Below, piece by piece: positions 45,831 through 58,330 of a stretch of DNA of 64,000 nucleotides; positions within the stretch are counted from its first letter, which is position 1, and every line of letters begins with the position of its first letter. Where the stretch lies: contig JAJEKV010000278.1 in assembly GCA_021234155.1 (NCBI GenBank), positions 374,001 through 438,000 on the forward strand. The letters are read 5' to 3'. The notes under the pieces are model-generated. The model was not told the DNA's origin and ran no database searches. It was given only the letters and a program-made list of their open reading frames with translations. Made by a program: the position numbers and the translations under genes. Source of the stretch: Isoetes taiwanensis (taxonomy: Eukaryota; Streptophyta; Lycopodiopsida; Isoetales; Isoetaceae).

Positions 45831-47880
45831 CATAGCACCCATAGCATGGGACATGTGGCATGGGGAGGCAATTGAGTTGCTTATTCACTGGAAATTGCTA
45901 GGTGCCAAGGCACTTGCCGTCATCAACAGCATTAACCATGTTTTTGCACTTTAGGTCAGTCAATAGGTTAAGTGAGCCTTTGTTGCAGCCCCTTGAACTT
46001 GAACCCCCAACATGAGAGCCTCTTGGCCATACATCAAGGAGCTCGAGAGTAGGGAGCACCTTCTTGAAGTAACATCAGCAGGACAAAAAAACGACTATAG
46101 GAGGAAAAACACAACGTAGACAAGGAAAGAGAGATTAAGGCACGAGAAAAGAACCAAAGAATTGCCAAGAAGAGCTATTCACCAGCCAATGGGCATGGCA
46201 TTCATGCCAGTAATTGTAACAAGTGACGAGTATCTTATAGCTAATGATATCCTCCTCCTCCATCTACCATATTGTCTTGAGTAAGGTCTTTGCATTGATG
46301 AGCTACTGTCACAGCTCAACCATCAACCAGAAGATGACTTCATCAACTATTTGTATCAAGAGTTTTCTAGGGAGGAGGCCAAGTGCATCTTCGTACAATG
46401 GGCAGACCATGCCATACATAGGAGCCTATGACAACATCAGATCCAAACTTCAAGCACAACCACTTTTGATTGAAGACAAATTCTAAGATATTCAAAGCAG
46501 CTAGGCGGACTCAAAAAATGTAGGCAGTTAACGGTTAAAGTAGAGTCATCTTCTTTAGCTCAGAATCTTCGAGGCAGCTACATCTCCATACACAAGAATC
46601 GGGATCAGCTTCGTGCCTTACGACATTTGAGGAAAAGTAGCAGCAAGAAGAAGATCTGGAGTAACTTCAAAATTGAAAGGGCACTAAAGATACTATCTTT
46701 CTCTTCTTATGCAAGGATGGATAATAGTCTTCCACAAGGAGTTTAGCCCAAGAGAAAACAGAATTAGTATTTCTTTTGATTGCACTATCGGGATTTGGCA
46801 TGCTTACCAACCTCAAAGATATCATATATAATGTCATTCTAGTGAGAAGATGGGTGGCACTCCACCTTTTAAACTTTGCATCTCAAATTCAAAGGCATGA
46901 AGTCTACTCAGCATTGGTATGATTAGACATGGTAGTTGGATTGTTTGAAATTATGGAGTCTGCTATACTAAGAAGGGTAAAAATAAATAGCAAAAAAATT
47001 TTAGAGTGGAACACAACTAAGTGCCCCTTTCCAATCTATTTAAATCTCAAATGGCCTTATTGACAAGCATATCTAGCAAGGGGAAGGTCCTATTTTCTGT
47101 CTTCCATGGGGTGGGCCTTTATGCCCCAACCAACTCCATTATTAACAAGTCAATCAACTCGATTGTAACCAAACAAGTTCATAGTCCATGCTAGTGGTAC
47201 AGGGTCTGTTACGGTTTTATACTAGCTCAGGGGAATGGCCCTAAATAACAAGAAGCAACCTTGGGAAAAATGTCAACTTAACTACGATATTATTTTAGAC
47301 ATTAGGAAAGTGATTTCATACTCTAAAGCCTTGCAGCTGATGATGGAAAGCATCCCATAACAAAAATCTTGGCCATATTATCATGTCTTCACTTATCTTT
47401 TTCTTAATCTGGTCGGATATATTCAGGAGACCTAGAAAAGGGCCGTTGCAGATTTAGTTATGATCTAATCTAAAAAGGCATTTCACAGAGAAGATTTTCT
47501 GGAAGCCAAGCCATTTTTAAAAAGAGGCATGACTTATTTAAAAAAAAATTGATTTAATACAATCATCATTGCTGCCTTGTTATTGGTACGTTCTAACCTT
47601 GCAATCTTACCTATAACTCGCATCTTACATCCTTCAGTTATTTCCAATGATATAGTCATAGTTAAGGATCCTTGTTGTTTAGCAAGTTAACAATTTTTTG
47701 TGCAAAATAAATAATTCTTGTCAGTTTTGAGCCCAGTTGGGTGTAACGAGCTAATCCCAAAGATTGAATTCAATCCTTTTACTCACTTTTCTTGCTATAG
47801 AACTGAAAATATTTGCTAAGATTATATCATGAAAACCAAACCCCAAGTTTGGAACCAAAGAAAAATTTTATATTTGGATT
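45831..47880. other. Unassigned region with possible decayed coding sequence
   Basis: Around 46280-46660, short plus-strand frames read EDDFINYLYQEFSREEAKC and, further on, QLGGLKKCRQLTVKVESSS and DQLRALRHLRKSS. These look like worn coding sequence, the latter faintly reminiscent of leucine-rich repeats, but no family can be named. The rest is AT-rich without features. Confidence 0.25.
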
Positions 47881-49502
47881 TAAACACCAATTTGACAATA
47901 TAAAGTAGCAGCATCTTGGCTGCTATGATAAATTTCTTCTATATACAAGTATAAATCGGAATCGTGTTGGATCAAATATATAAAGTAGCAGGCATCCTTG
48001 GCTGCTATGATAAATTTCTTCTATATACAAGTATAAATCGAAATCGTGTTGGATCAAATATAAAGTCAATTCAATGGATGGAACTCATTAATATAGGCAC
48101 CCAAAATTGTATGGGATGATTGTATTTAGTCATTATATAATGCATCATTATTCTATTAGATTGCAACTAATTTCAGTATATGCAGGTTTGTGCTAAGAAG
48201 TGCATCTTCAAGGCATAAACATATTGCATATATTACCCCTCTATTTTAGAGGCATTATATGGACCTCTTTTCCAAGCATTCGAGGATATTTGCAGGCCAT
48301 CTTATGAAGTACAAGCTCCTTTCCTGAATGCAACTAAATTACGGGCCAGGATTGCTCAGCTTTGCTTGATTCTGTAGCTCAAATTATTATACGGAGGTGT
48401 TTGACAAGGTCACATGTCAATAGCTTTGGGGTCCTGATTTGGAAATGTATATGAAAAATCATGCTGGAGAAATGGTTTTATCATGAATTTGTATGTTCTT
48501 GGCATTTCTATCTCTCATCACGAGCCAACAAATATGTATTTTGGCTCCAAACAATAGGTTCCTGATACTTGCTCCTGACATTTAAAGATCGCTGCATCTT
48601 CAGAAATTGCAGGTAACTGCAAATATATTGCTTGATAATAGTATATTTGCAACTAGAATCTTAAAAGACTAAAGACTGGAGATGCTGGTAATGTATGTTA
48701 TCTATTCCTTTCTATTTGTTATGTATGATGCATGTATATTGTATCAAAATGGCATGGTTTGTTCTTAGGGTCTTCATATTTGATTAAACTTTTAGCTAGA
48801 GCTTTTACCCTCTGCATTATTGCCGCCAACTAATTACACATGAATGTGGTAAATAGCATTATATTTTAGATTCTTAATTCATGTGCAATTTTCCCAAGTG
48901 ACTTACTAGAGACATCTCTCTTTCTTCTCAACATTGGAGATAAGAGACATCCTTTGTGCTTCTCAACATTGGAGATAAATTGGAGACTAATGTGATACAT
49001 CTTTCAAAATGGCACATGTTTCTATAACCTTAGAAATTTCATGTTTCATGCAAAGGTATTTTAAATACCATTATGTTGATGTATAATATTTGAAGCCATG
49101 TATTGTTATTATTGGTCCAAGATTATAAGCCTAAAACTTCCATTGTAGCCCCAAAGCTCTAAACATGCATATACCTAAAAAGGCTATATGTGCATAAAAG
49201 CTAAAAATTTAATGCAAACAATACATGGCACACAAGAAACACATCCACAAAAGCCTAAACCATGACAATTTCCTAAAGCAATAAGCTAGACTATATGCAC
49301 TCCATTACATCCACCCATTATGTTCCAGACTATGGTTTTTGTTATCGCTAATGCTTAAATCTTAAACCTCTATTGTTGGCACTCCAGTATATCTACAAAA
49401 AGGACTATATTTACACATTTTTGTTCCACCTATAAACTATATTAGTTAGCCACTCCACACGTGTCTGACTAATGCCCGGCATCGCCGGGCACACGTTTCT
49501 AG
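47881..49502. repeat. Non-coding region with an 80-bp tandem duplication
   Basis: An 80-bp unit starting TAAAGTAGCAG occurs at 47901-47980 and again at 47981-48062, with few differences. A smaller one (CTTCTCAACATTGGAGATAA) occurs at 48925 and 48959. No gene was recognised. Confidence 0.6.
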
Positions 49503-49655
49503 TTACAATGTAAGATGGAAGCCTTATATTGATTGATTGATAGTATTTTTATATCATGCCACATTGGCAGCGTCCACAAAGACATGATGGACCCCCAGAG
49601 ACTTGAACACAAGATCTTTTAATGGCTAACCCAATGGACTAGCCACTCAATCATT
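49503..49655 (-). mobile_element. tRNA-derived SINE, copy 1
   Basis: The reverse complement begins AATGATTGAGTGGCTAGTCC (box A-like), has TGTTCAAGTCT (box B-like) about 45 bases later, and ends (ATCA)3 ATATAAGGCTTCCATC... TTACATTGTAA. It aligns along its whole length with the plus-strand copy at 52553-52708. Confidence 0.8.
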
Positions 49656-50532
49656 ACCACCTATATAAACTACTCATTCACAGTGGAACGAGAGTATTTC
49701 AAAGCATAATGGGCGGGAAAGAAATGGGAAGAGAACGTGAGAAACAAATCTACATTGTTGGGATATTTTTATGATGTATCACATGACCACTATATTAGTA
49801 GAGATGAATAATACTTATTTATCATATAATTTGGCCCATCCTTGACTAAAAGCACAAGCATCCACCTTCACGTTCATTCATGTTTTTGCCAACAAACCAG
49901 AAGATAAGAACCTCTACCCGAGGCATGATTTACATAATCCTTAACAAAGATTCCTCCAATTATTGCGAGCTTGATTTGGATATTGTGACTAAACAATGCA
50001 TAAAAACCACATGGGTAGATATGGTGTGCATTTAGCAATGAACGGCGATATCGCGTAGATAGAAGGCATGATTGTAGCAACGCGTTATTCCTGGCTTGAC
50101 ATCGGGGATAGTGTAAAAAACATATGATGAATTGAATTGGATTGAATTGGTGGATGGAGGGGCGGAGTGCATGTGAAGGCAGTGGACAAGGGGAGGCTTG
50201 AGTGCTAAACAACTTGGGTGAACGCGAGGGTCAACGTGTGGGCTAAGTGCTAAACAACGAGGCCGAGACCGAGGAACTGAAGAGGAACTAGATGAGAGGC
50301 GCTGCACCGGCCTATAATAAGATCAACTAGTCTATGAGACGCACAACACCACACCACCACCACACCAACTAGAAAAAAAGGGCAACATAACACAAAGAAA
50401 TAAAGGAGGGGTCCATGGTTAACTTAGAGTAGATTTTTAAATCCCTTCCCATTTACTTCACGTTATGTCTGAAGCTTCTTGCACGATCTAAACCCTAATT
50501 TTTATATATAGCGTAAAATCATCTTTTAGGCT
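49656..50532. other. Upstream region of the aspartic protease
   Basis: No gene is recognised. A minus-strand frame (50032-50307) reflects low-complexity Ser-rich translation. A local duplication (AAGTGCTAAACAAC / GAGTGCTAAACAAC) lies near 50200 and 50245. A TATATATA motif at 50504-50511 is only 22 bases before the start codon, so it may not be the working TATA box. Confidence 0.35.
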
Positions 50533-51790
50533 ATGGCGAATTGGGCTCTGTGTTTTCTTCTCATTTTCGTTCTCCTATGTTCTGGCTATGGATTCAGGGT
50601 CGATATGCACCACAGGGATTCTCCGCTTTCTCCATTTTATAACGGAAAATCTGCTTCGATTATGGATATGCTTCACCGGAGCAGAATTTTTCGGCAAAGC
50701 CTCGTGGCTCCGGTGGCTCATACAGTTCCGGTTGGAGAATATATTATGGAGATCGGAATTGGAAATCCCTCCAGAAAATTTCATCTCATGGTCGATACGG
50801 GAAGCGATTTGGTTTGGATCCAATGCAGAAAGTGTCGGAACTGTCCAAAATCTGGTAAATTTGATCCTTTTAGGTCTGCTAGTTATAAAAATCTCACCTG
50901 CCATACTCCAGCCTGCCAAATTCTCAGAAATTTGACACAGGCAAGCGGCCACTGCCGTCGGAGTTGCAAGTATTTCTATGCATATGCAGATGGAAGCAGC
51001 AGCGGCGGTTTCTTATCTTCTGATACAATTAGTCTGAGCTCTGTTTCTGGATCAAACAAAAAAATCCCAAATTTCTCCTTCGGATGTGCTCAATCTGTCG
51101 CAATTTCCACCTCTCTTGGAGCGGATGGATTCGCCGGATTTGCGAGGTCTTCAATCTCCCTTCCTTCGCAGATCGGATTTAAGAAATTTTCCTACTGTCT
51201 GGTAGACATCCAAGCATCTGCTAACAAAACGAGTCCTCTGTTTTTAGGATCTGCAGCCTTATTTGAGCCAGAATCAAATTTCCAGACGATTGAAATGCTA
51301 GATTACACACCCAATTCGACGTTGTATCATGTAGATCTTCAATCAATAAGGGTGAACGATATTCCGATCAATTTGACAACAGATTCATTCAAATTCGACC
51401 CTGAGACAGGATTGGGGGGCACAATTTTCGATTCAGGGACGGTGGCATTGAGATTTTATCCGGAATCAGTGGCAGAAGCAGTGAAGGGGGCATTCAAGGA
51501 TCAAATTGAGCTACCTGTGGTGGAAAATTCTCTGCTGTGTTACAATGTGTCTGGAAATGAGGGTTACAGGTTTCCCTGGTTTAAGCCTGCAGTTTGGAGG
51601 GGGGGCTGATATCAGGCCCCCTGTTTCTAATTATTTTGTGGCCACAGAAAAGGATGTTGTGTGCCTTGCAGTTATTGGCCACCCCCAGCTTTCCATCATT
51701 GGTAACCTTTTCCAGCAGAATTATAGAGTCCTTTACAACCTCCAAAATTCTGTCATCTCCTTCATGCCTTACCAATGTGATGCCCTATGA
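50533..51790 (+). pseudogene. Nepenthesin-like aspartic protease (pepsin family A1), one frameshift
   Basis: This single-exon gene encodes about 418 residues. It has a hydrophobic signal peptide at 1-20 (ALCFLLIFVLLC), a short propeptide with RDSPLSPFY, the first catalytic motif VDTGSDLVWIQC (Asp 88), the nepenthesin-type cysteine-rich insert CRKCRNCPKSG, the second catalytic motif IFDSGT (Asp 300) and the closing IIGNLFQQNYRVLYNL. Members are secreted or vacuolar proteases, several of them in defence. The reading frame shifts by one base between about 51560 and 51585: the first frame ends in a stop at 51607-51609, while the correct C-terminus continues in the next frame to 51790. Everything else is intact, so this is either a very young pseudogene or a sequencing error. 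Two SINEs in opposite orientation bracket it. Confidence 0.85.
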
Positions 51791-52552
51791 CTTCCATTAT
51801 TTTTTGTAGTTCGGCGACGTTCCCATGCTCGCTCCTGACTTCAGATTATTGCCAAAGTTATTGAAAAAGTTGACTTCGAGTTTTCAGAAATGGTCGAGGA
51901 TTTCTGAAAGCTGCGGTTGACACCTTTGAATCTCGAAGTCCGGTTACGCTCATGGGAACGTAGCCTTAAACTTTGATTCTACTAACTTCAATAGTTGTAT
52001 GTGAATGCACATGATGAAATTATAGCATTCATATGTATAGTACATATGCAAATGATATTTTCTGACACAAGATATTATGGTCTCAAAGATCATTTCTCAA
52101 ATTTTCAGAGCTATAGAATTTGTCCATATCTAATCCTATTGCAAGCAGAAGGTTCTTCCCTCAACTACACATGGCTATGGAACGTCATACTCTATTGCCA
52201 AAAGACAAAGAATATAGGTGCACCTGATACATGTGCCATGGGCGGGGAGAAACGTAAATCATGAAAGGGGGAGCAACATCAATGTTGGTTCTGTAAGTGC
52301 ACCCTCATTTTTCATGTTTGCAAATACCTTTCATTTTTGCTCGTTTCATGTTCAAAAGAAGTGATAATTGATTAAAAATTTGGTGACTTTCAAGACCACT
52401 TCTATGTATATGTACTAATGTTGATGGTTTCATCTACGGACTTTCCATGAAACTATATTAGGTTTCCTTGGATATTATATTATGTTTCCTATATTGAAAA
52501 CATTATAAAGTTGAACACCATATGGTTTTAATTGAAACCTAATAGGAAACTA
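51791..52552. other. 3' flank of the aspartic protease
   Basis: No gene is recognised. The sequence includes the probable 3' untranslated region. An 89-codon plus frame (51995-52264) has no motif. Near 52440-52550 there are variants of AGGTTTCCT / AGGAAAC in opposite orientations. Confidence 0.35.
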
Positions 52553-52708
52553 AATGATTGAGTGGCCTAGTCTATTGGGGTAGCCATTAAAGGATCTTGT
52601 GTTCAAGTCTTTGGGAGTCCGTCATATGTCTTCGTGAACGATGCTAATGTGGCATGACGTAAAAATATTATCAATCAATCAATATAAGGCTTCCATCTTA
52701 CATTGTAA
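52553..52708 (+). mobile_element. tRNA-derived SINE, copy 2
   Basis: Box A-like GTGGCCTAGTCTATTGGGG and box B-like TGTTCAAGTCT have tRNA spacing, followed by a tRNA-unrelated body and an end of (ATCA)3 ATATAAGGCTTCC ... TTACATTGTAA. An ~88-bp tandem duplication at its 3' end (about 52670-52757 and 52758-52845) repeats the tail plus adjacent flank (CAGCCCTAATTTTGATATAG). Confidence 0.8.
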
Positions 52709-52845
52709 TGGTTAATATGCCGTGGATCCAGCCCTAATTTTGATATAGCTAAGATCGTCAATCAATCAATATAAGGCTTCCATCTTACATTGTAATGTTA
52801 ATATGTAGTGGATTCAGCCCTAATTTTGATATAGCTGAGATTGTC

Positions 52846-53065
52846 TGATTGCATTTGGGGGAAGAGGAAGGGGAAAGGAAAAAGGAACAAAAAGAGAGGA
52901 AAGTAAGCAGAAAGGCACGAAAAAAGGGAAACAGGGAAAGGGGGAAAATGGCATGGAAAACGTCTGATTGCATTCGGGGAAAGGGGAAAGGGAAGGGGAA
53001 GGGGAAAGGGATAGGGAAAGAAAGAAAGGAAACTTGCAAAAAGCACACCAGACGGCTTTAGCAAG
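52846..53065 (+). repeat. Purine-rich low-complexity tract
   Basis: About 200 bases consist almost wholly of A and G (GGGGAAGGGGAAAGG and similar), with two copies of GTCTGATTGCATT(T/C)GGGG. The open frames in it, on both strands, are composition artefacts. Confidence 0.75.
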
Positions 53066-54924
53066 GTAAAACATGTGTTGTTGTGTTGTTGGTAATGTTA
53101 AGGATTGGATTATTTTATTTGTAAGTGACCTTCAGCTCACTTTTATGTGTGGATACTTATAGTGGAATGCTAACTAATTTGTGTGGATATATGTAGTGGG
53201 GCAATAACTAAAATGTGTGGGTATATGCACCCTGCGGGACGCCACCTGCCAGCATTGATTGGTAGTTTTTGAACCGGCGAAGAACGATAATATGAACTAT
53301 CTTTCTTCCTTCCTCCCTGCTCTTCTATTTGGCGCTCATGAATTTGGATGCTCAAGCTTGAGCTAGGCTGTGTGCCTTGGTTTGTATCAAAATGGAAAAA
53401 CTGTGGGTGATAGCATAAATTGCAAATTAACACGCCTCAGTTTTTTTACAGCACTAGCCTCTACCAAATCCAAAGCTTCCGGGTCAATGCAGGATCTCTT
53501 TTGGTGATTACGCTGATTACATACACGTAAGATAGAATTCCGAAGTTGTTTAGTATTCTTTCGCTTTGGCACAAATAACAGAGCTTAAGCATCAATCCGG
53601 TCTATACTGCAGGTTACACACATGTTTTTCACTCAGCAACTCGGCGGGATCCCTTCTGGTGATTTCACTGATTACACACAGGTAAGATAGCATTCGAAGG
53701 TATTATAAAAATGACCACGATGATATCTGCTCGCAAACAAAAGCCTGCGGCAGCTCAGCCATGGTCTGGCTTCTCAGAGTTTTACTTTGATTTGATTCTA
53801 TGTCTGCAGCTCCCTTTTCTATGTTAGGCAGAGAAGTATTTTGTATAGTTCTGTGCATGTTATTTTTCAGTTCAAACAATGGCATGGCATGTCATGTAAT
53901 CGCTTTGGTTCTACACATATTAGTTTTCCAGTCCATACAACATTTCATGGAGCTTACACTTGCACAAGTTAAGGTTAAATCTAAGCTGCTTAGATTATTA
54001 GTTTCTTGAGCCAATGAAGTCATTTTGTTTTTCAAGATCTTCTCGTTTGTTGTTGTACATAATCTAAAAGCCTGACAATTTTCTTTCATTGTTCTAATTT
54101 CATGTGACATGCAGATTAAACAGCAATTTGGTGTTCCTGTTGCAAATGTGTTTACCTTGATCATTGTTATGCCTAGTGAACAATGACAACAAGCAGTCCA
54201 CCATCTAAGCATCAAGGTGAACAACCTTTTGTATCTTATCTCTATCCTATAGCAACCCCTAAGCATGCATGGAAACGTGCAAGATGCAAAGCTCTTGCAA
54301 CAATGTGCAAGGCCCTTGGAGCAAATATCCTAGACAAGCATCATGCTTAACCACATAAGCCATCACTGTATTTGCTCACAAATAAAAGCTTATTTTAACA
54401 TGGATCCAGCCTATCAGACATGAGGCATTTCAAAGCATACTAACTCGAGCTAGGCTTGCACTAAGCAGGCCCATCTCTACTAAGAATCTCTGTATTGAAC
54501 AGACCCATCTCTAACTATTCATGCAGAGCCATCATTACTAATGCCATAGCATTATAATTCCCTGCACATGCGCTTAAAAACATCATATTTTGTTTATCAA
54601 GATCTTTTTTTTCGTTGCTACATATAATCAAAAGCCTTTAGGGTAATTATTTCCTTGGCATTTTTCATTCAGTATCTAATTTCATGTATGACATCAGACA
54701 TGTAGATTAGACAACAATTTGGAGTTCCTGTTGTAAACCCCCTTTTCTAGCTCCACCAATAGTGAAGGGACAATTTTGGGACTTACAATGCCATTTAATA
54801 TATTGGCACAGAACTATGTGCTAGCTAATTACTTTATATATGTTATTTCGTAAAGAAGAAATTGTCACCATGGCAATTGACCGGAGAGCATCCGAACCTT
54901 CAATACAGGATATATACCATGGCA
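53066..54924. repeat. Non-coding region with exon-like duplications
   Basis: GGATC(T/C)CTT(T/C)TGGTGATT and the following ~45 bases ending at a GTAAGATAG splice-donor-like motif occur at about 53490-53535 and 53648-53693. Farther on, a ~130-bp segment ending (C)AGATTA(A/G)ACA(G/A)CAATTTGG(T/A)GTTCCTGTTG occurs at about 54020-54140 and 54590-54735. No gene can be assembled; the frame at 53892-54266 on minus has no motif. Confidence 0.4.
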
Positions 54925-55593
<669 letters not shown>

Positions 55594-55771
55594 CTAATCA
55601 CGAGAAACACAAAGAACCGTCAAATGCTGACAAGGGTATTAAGAGCCAGGAAATTCTAATTTGCTAAAGATATAAATTACGGCAACTTTACCATCCAATC
55701 TATTAAAAGCAATAAAAATGCACAATCAGAAGGTTTTGGCAAGGTATTGTTTTGTATTAAAAATCTAGAAT
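55594..55771. other. Upstream of the kinase relic
   Basis: No exon for the kinase N-lobe was recognised in this direction. The sequence is AT-rich. Confidence 0.3.
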
Positions 55772-55857
55772 TGGTTAGATTTTTTTTGTTTTTTGTTTTT
55801 TTGAAGAACTGAGACACTTATATTAAAAGAATGGCAATGATACAAGTGGTTAGATTT
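55772..55857 (-). mobile_element. 64-bp LINE 3'-end insertion with target duplication
   Basis: TGGTTAGATTT occurs at 55772-55782 and 55847-55857. Between the copies is a T-rich tract (TTTTTGTTTTTTGTTTTTTT) followed by GAAGAACTGAGACACTTATA, the shape of a severely 5'-truncated LINE inserted on the minus strand with its poly(A) tail. The junction resembles the 3' end of the LINE at 16.44 kb (poly-T, then GAAGGATGACAAGCTTTATT). Confidence 0.7.
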
Positions 55858-57460
55858 ATTTTTCTTCAAGTTGTCAAAGCTTTAGAAAGGTCTTGTCTAG
55901 CTTTGAAATGGGTATAATTGTAATAGGCTGTATACATGCAACCTTTTCATTGCAAGCTAGCGCACAATAAATACTTTATGTCTATTTTGACTAGATAAGT
56001 TTGAAAAACAATTCATCTTGTGACTTTCAAATTTATTAAGCTTGCTAGGTGCAGATAAGCTAACAACTAACTTTAATAATGATGCATTTTTTTCATACTC
56101 TTCATTATCTTGTAGAATTGATTTTGCATGAATTTTGCATGCCTAGATTTTACTGTTTTGTCCTTCTTCATAGCTATGTGAAAACATGCCTCAATCTAAT
56201 GTATCTGTGTCAGCTATGTGCAATGTGGTCAAATAAAGAATGCACATAGATTAATCAATGCCCGATAGGAACATTGTCTCTTAGACTTCCAATCTTGATA
56301 TTTTTGATACTACATACATGAATCAGATAAGATTGAACATTACATCTCCATTTTTGTAGTGTTGTGGTACTTGAAACCACGAATATGAAATTTTTCAAAA
56401 TCCTTTATTCTATGTTTTGAGAATAATTTGCATGTGTCTGCATTCTATTTCCTCTTCCTGTTATCTGGGAGATATATACCAGGACAAAAACGGGACATGT
56501 ATTTGCTGTGATATAATAATTGTCTACAAGAAGTAGCTAGATTGGGCACTGAACTGACATACAATAGTTTTGCATTTCATAGCTGAGAAAAGCACATGCC
56601 ATTTTGAATGTCGTAATGGATGGAGTATCAACATGCAATGACGGAGACATAAAACAAGGAGATTGCATGTCCAGCTTGCAAATAAGCAACTCAAATTATT
56701 TTTTACAATGCCTTGAGAGCATAATCTACAAAAGATGTGCTTCCCAGACTTTTTGTATTTACAGTACATGTGTTTGGTCCAAAGAACTAGAGAGTTGAGA
56801 CATCTTCTGCAGCAAAGGTGGTTGCTCAAGATCTGTTATTCCTTGGAGAACTCAACAAACCTAGTACATATAGAGAGCATTCCCATGAGATGGAGGGAAG
56901 ACTGGACTGTTAAATGCCATGCCATAGACGTAATACATTGAAAGAAGGCAATCTACTCTAAGTAGATGCCACTTAAAAAAACAAAGACAAAGAAATACTA
57001 GACTAGTAAATGTGCTAGACATCATCATTTTGCTTACAATATTTTAAGAACAACGCTAAAGCTCGAAAGGATCTTGTTGAGTGGATGTAGTGGATCTTGT
57101 GCCAATATATCTTGCTTTTCCCCCCAATTGCATTAAGATTTCAACAAGAAATGAACTTAACCCTAATATTTGCCCCAAAAAGAGTTCAATTTATGAGGTA
57201 ACTGACAAGGTAAAGACAAATCTAGGAATTGGAAGAGGGAATGGAAGAAACTTTTGCAAAATATAGATGGAAATATGGTTTGCAATAGTGCTCATCTTTG
57301 CAAATGGATAGTCCCATTTAGACTTCAGGCAGACATGAAAATAGTCATAGGGCAAACTCTCACACAAACTGATGCCCTTTTCTTGCATCACATGAAATTT
57401 GTATAAACTTCTTATACGTATTATGTATTTCTCATGCAATGACAATTTGGAATAATCTCA
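55858..57460. other. Non-coding AT-rich region
   Basis: I see no gene or clear repeat. The longest frames (101 codons on minus at 56524-56829; 84 codons on minus at 57191-57445) carry no motif. Confidence 0.35.
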
Positions 57461-58330
57461 ATATGTAGCATAATAACAGGGGGTTTTCTTTGTGTTTTTG
57501 TACGCTTTTCACTAAGGTTTTCCTATGATTTCGTGATGTATTCAAATGATGTACTCAATCATTGCATACCTAAAGTGCAACTACTGGAGCTATTGATTTT
57601 ATCTTTTTTTTTCAATGGTCAACAACCAATAGCTCACAACAAAAGCTTTTTTTTTTGTGCATGGGTGCATAATGGTCAACAAACCAATGGCTCACAACAA
57701 AAGCCCTCTTTTTTGTGTGTGTGTGGTATAAGGTCGGGTTTCACATGAACCCTTCATGACCCTTCACCATCATGTAAAAGGGCCTACCCATTTTACGTCC
57801 ACCATGGCCCACCATCACCAATTTTGACCGGGCAAAACAGGCCCCTCTCCAAAGCGATGGTTGCATGTGAACCGCCCTTAATGGACACACGAAGGGCTTG
57901 AAGGGCACATGAAGGGCTTGAAGGGCGGCTGTAGTGGGTTTCCCCACAAGCAACACATTTTCTTATCATAACTTTTGATCCAGGAGTTCTGTTTCAGATG
58001 ATTTTATTGTTTTGGAAAGCTCTCTCCGAGATCTTATTGATAGTGTATGATATGGATATGTTTGTTTTTATCTTATGCTAAAACAGCAATTTTTCGGCCG
58101 GGTTGGGCACATGAAGGGCTTGAAGGGCGCATTTAGTCTGATTTCCTTAGGCAACACATTTCTTATCATAACTTTTGATCCGTATCGCTTTCCGATGATT
58201 TTTATTGCACGGGAAAGCCCTCCTAGATCTTTTGGATATAAGTGTATGATATGGATATGTTTGGTTGTTATCTATGCTAAAACAGTAATTTTTCGGCGGG
58301 TTGGTAGGCTTTCACATCCTACCGGTGATT
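57461..58330. repeat. Dispersed repeat copy and a 200-bp tandem duplication
   Basis: 57462-57590 matches the repeat at 42951-43075. Just after it, TCAACAA(A)CCAAT(A/G)GCTCACAACA occurs twice (57619 and 57674). From about 57900 a unit of about 200 bp containing GGCACATGAAGGGCTTGAAG, TCTTATCATAACTTTTGATC and TATGATATGGATATGTTTG is present twice (57961 corresponds to 58161). The short ACATGAAGGGCTTGAAGGGC unit is repeated locally as well. Confidence 0.65.

Noticed and set aside
46280-46660. Leucine-rich-repeat resistance gene fragment
   Set aside because: The spacing of leucines is only suggestive and no nucleotide-binding motif is nearby; kept as unassigned.
50504-50511. TATATATA as the TATA box of the aspartic protease
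   Set aside because: It is only 22 bases before the ATG that gives the signal peptide, leaving almost no leader; not asserted as the promoter.
52798-53074. Several 70-88-codon open frames on both strands
   Set aside because: They lie in a purine-only tract, where stop codons are rare in some frames; this is a composition artefact.
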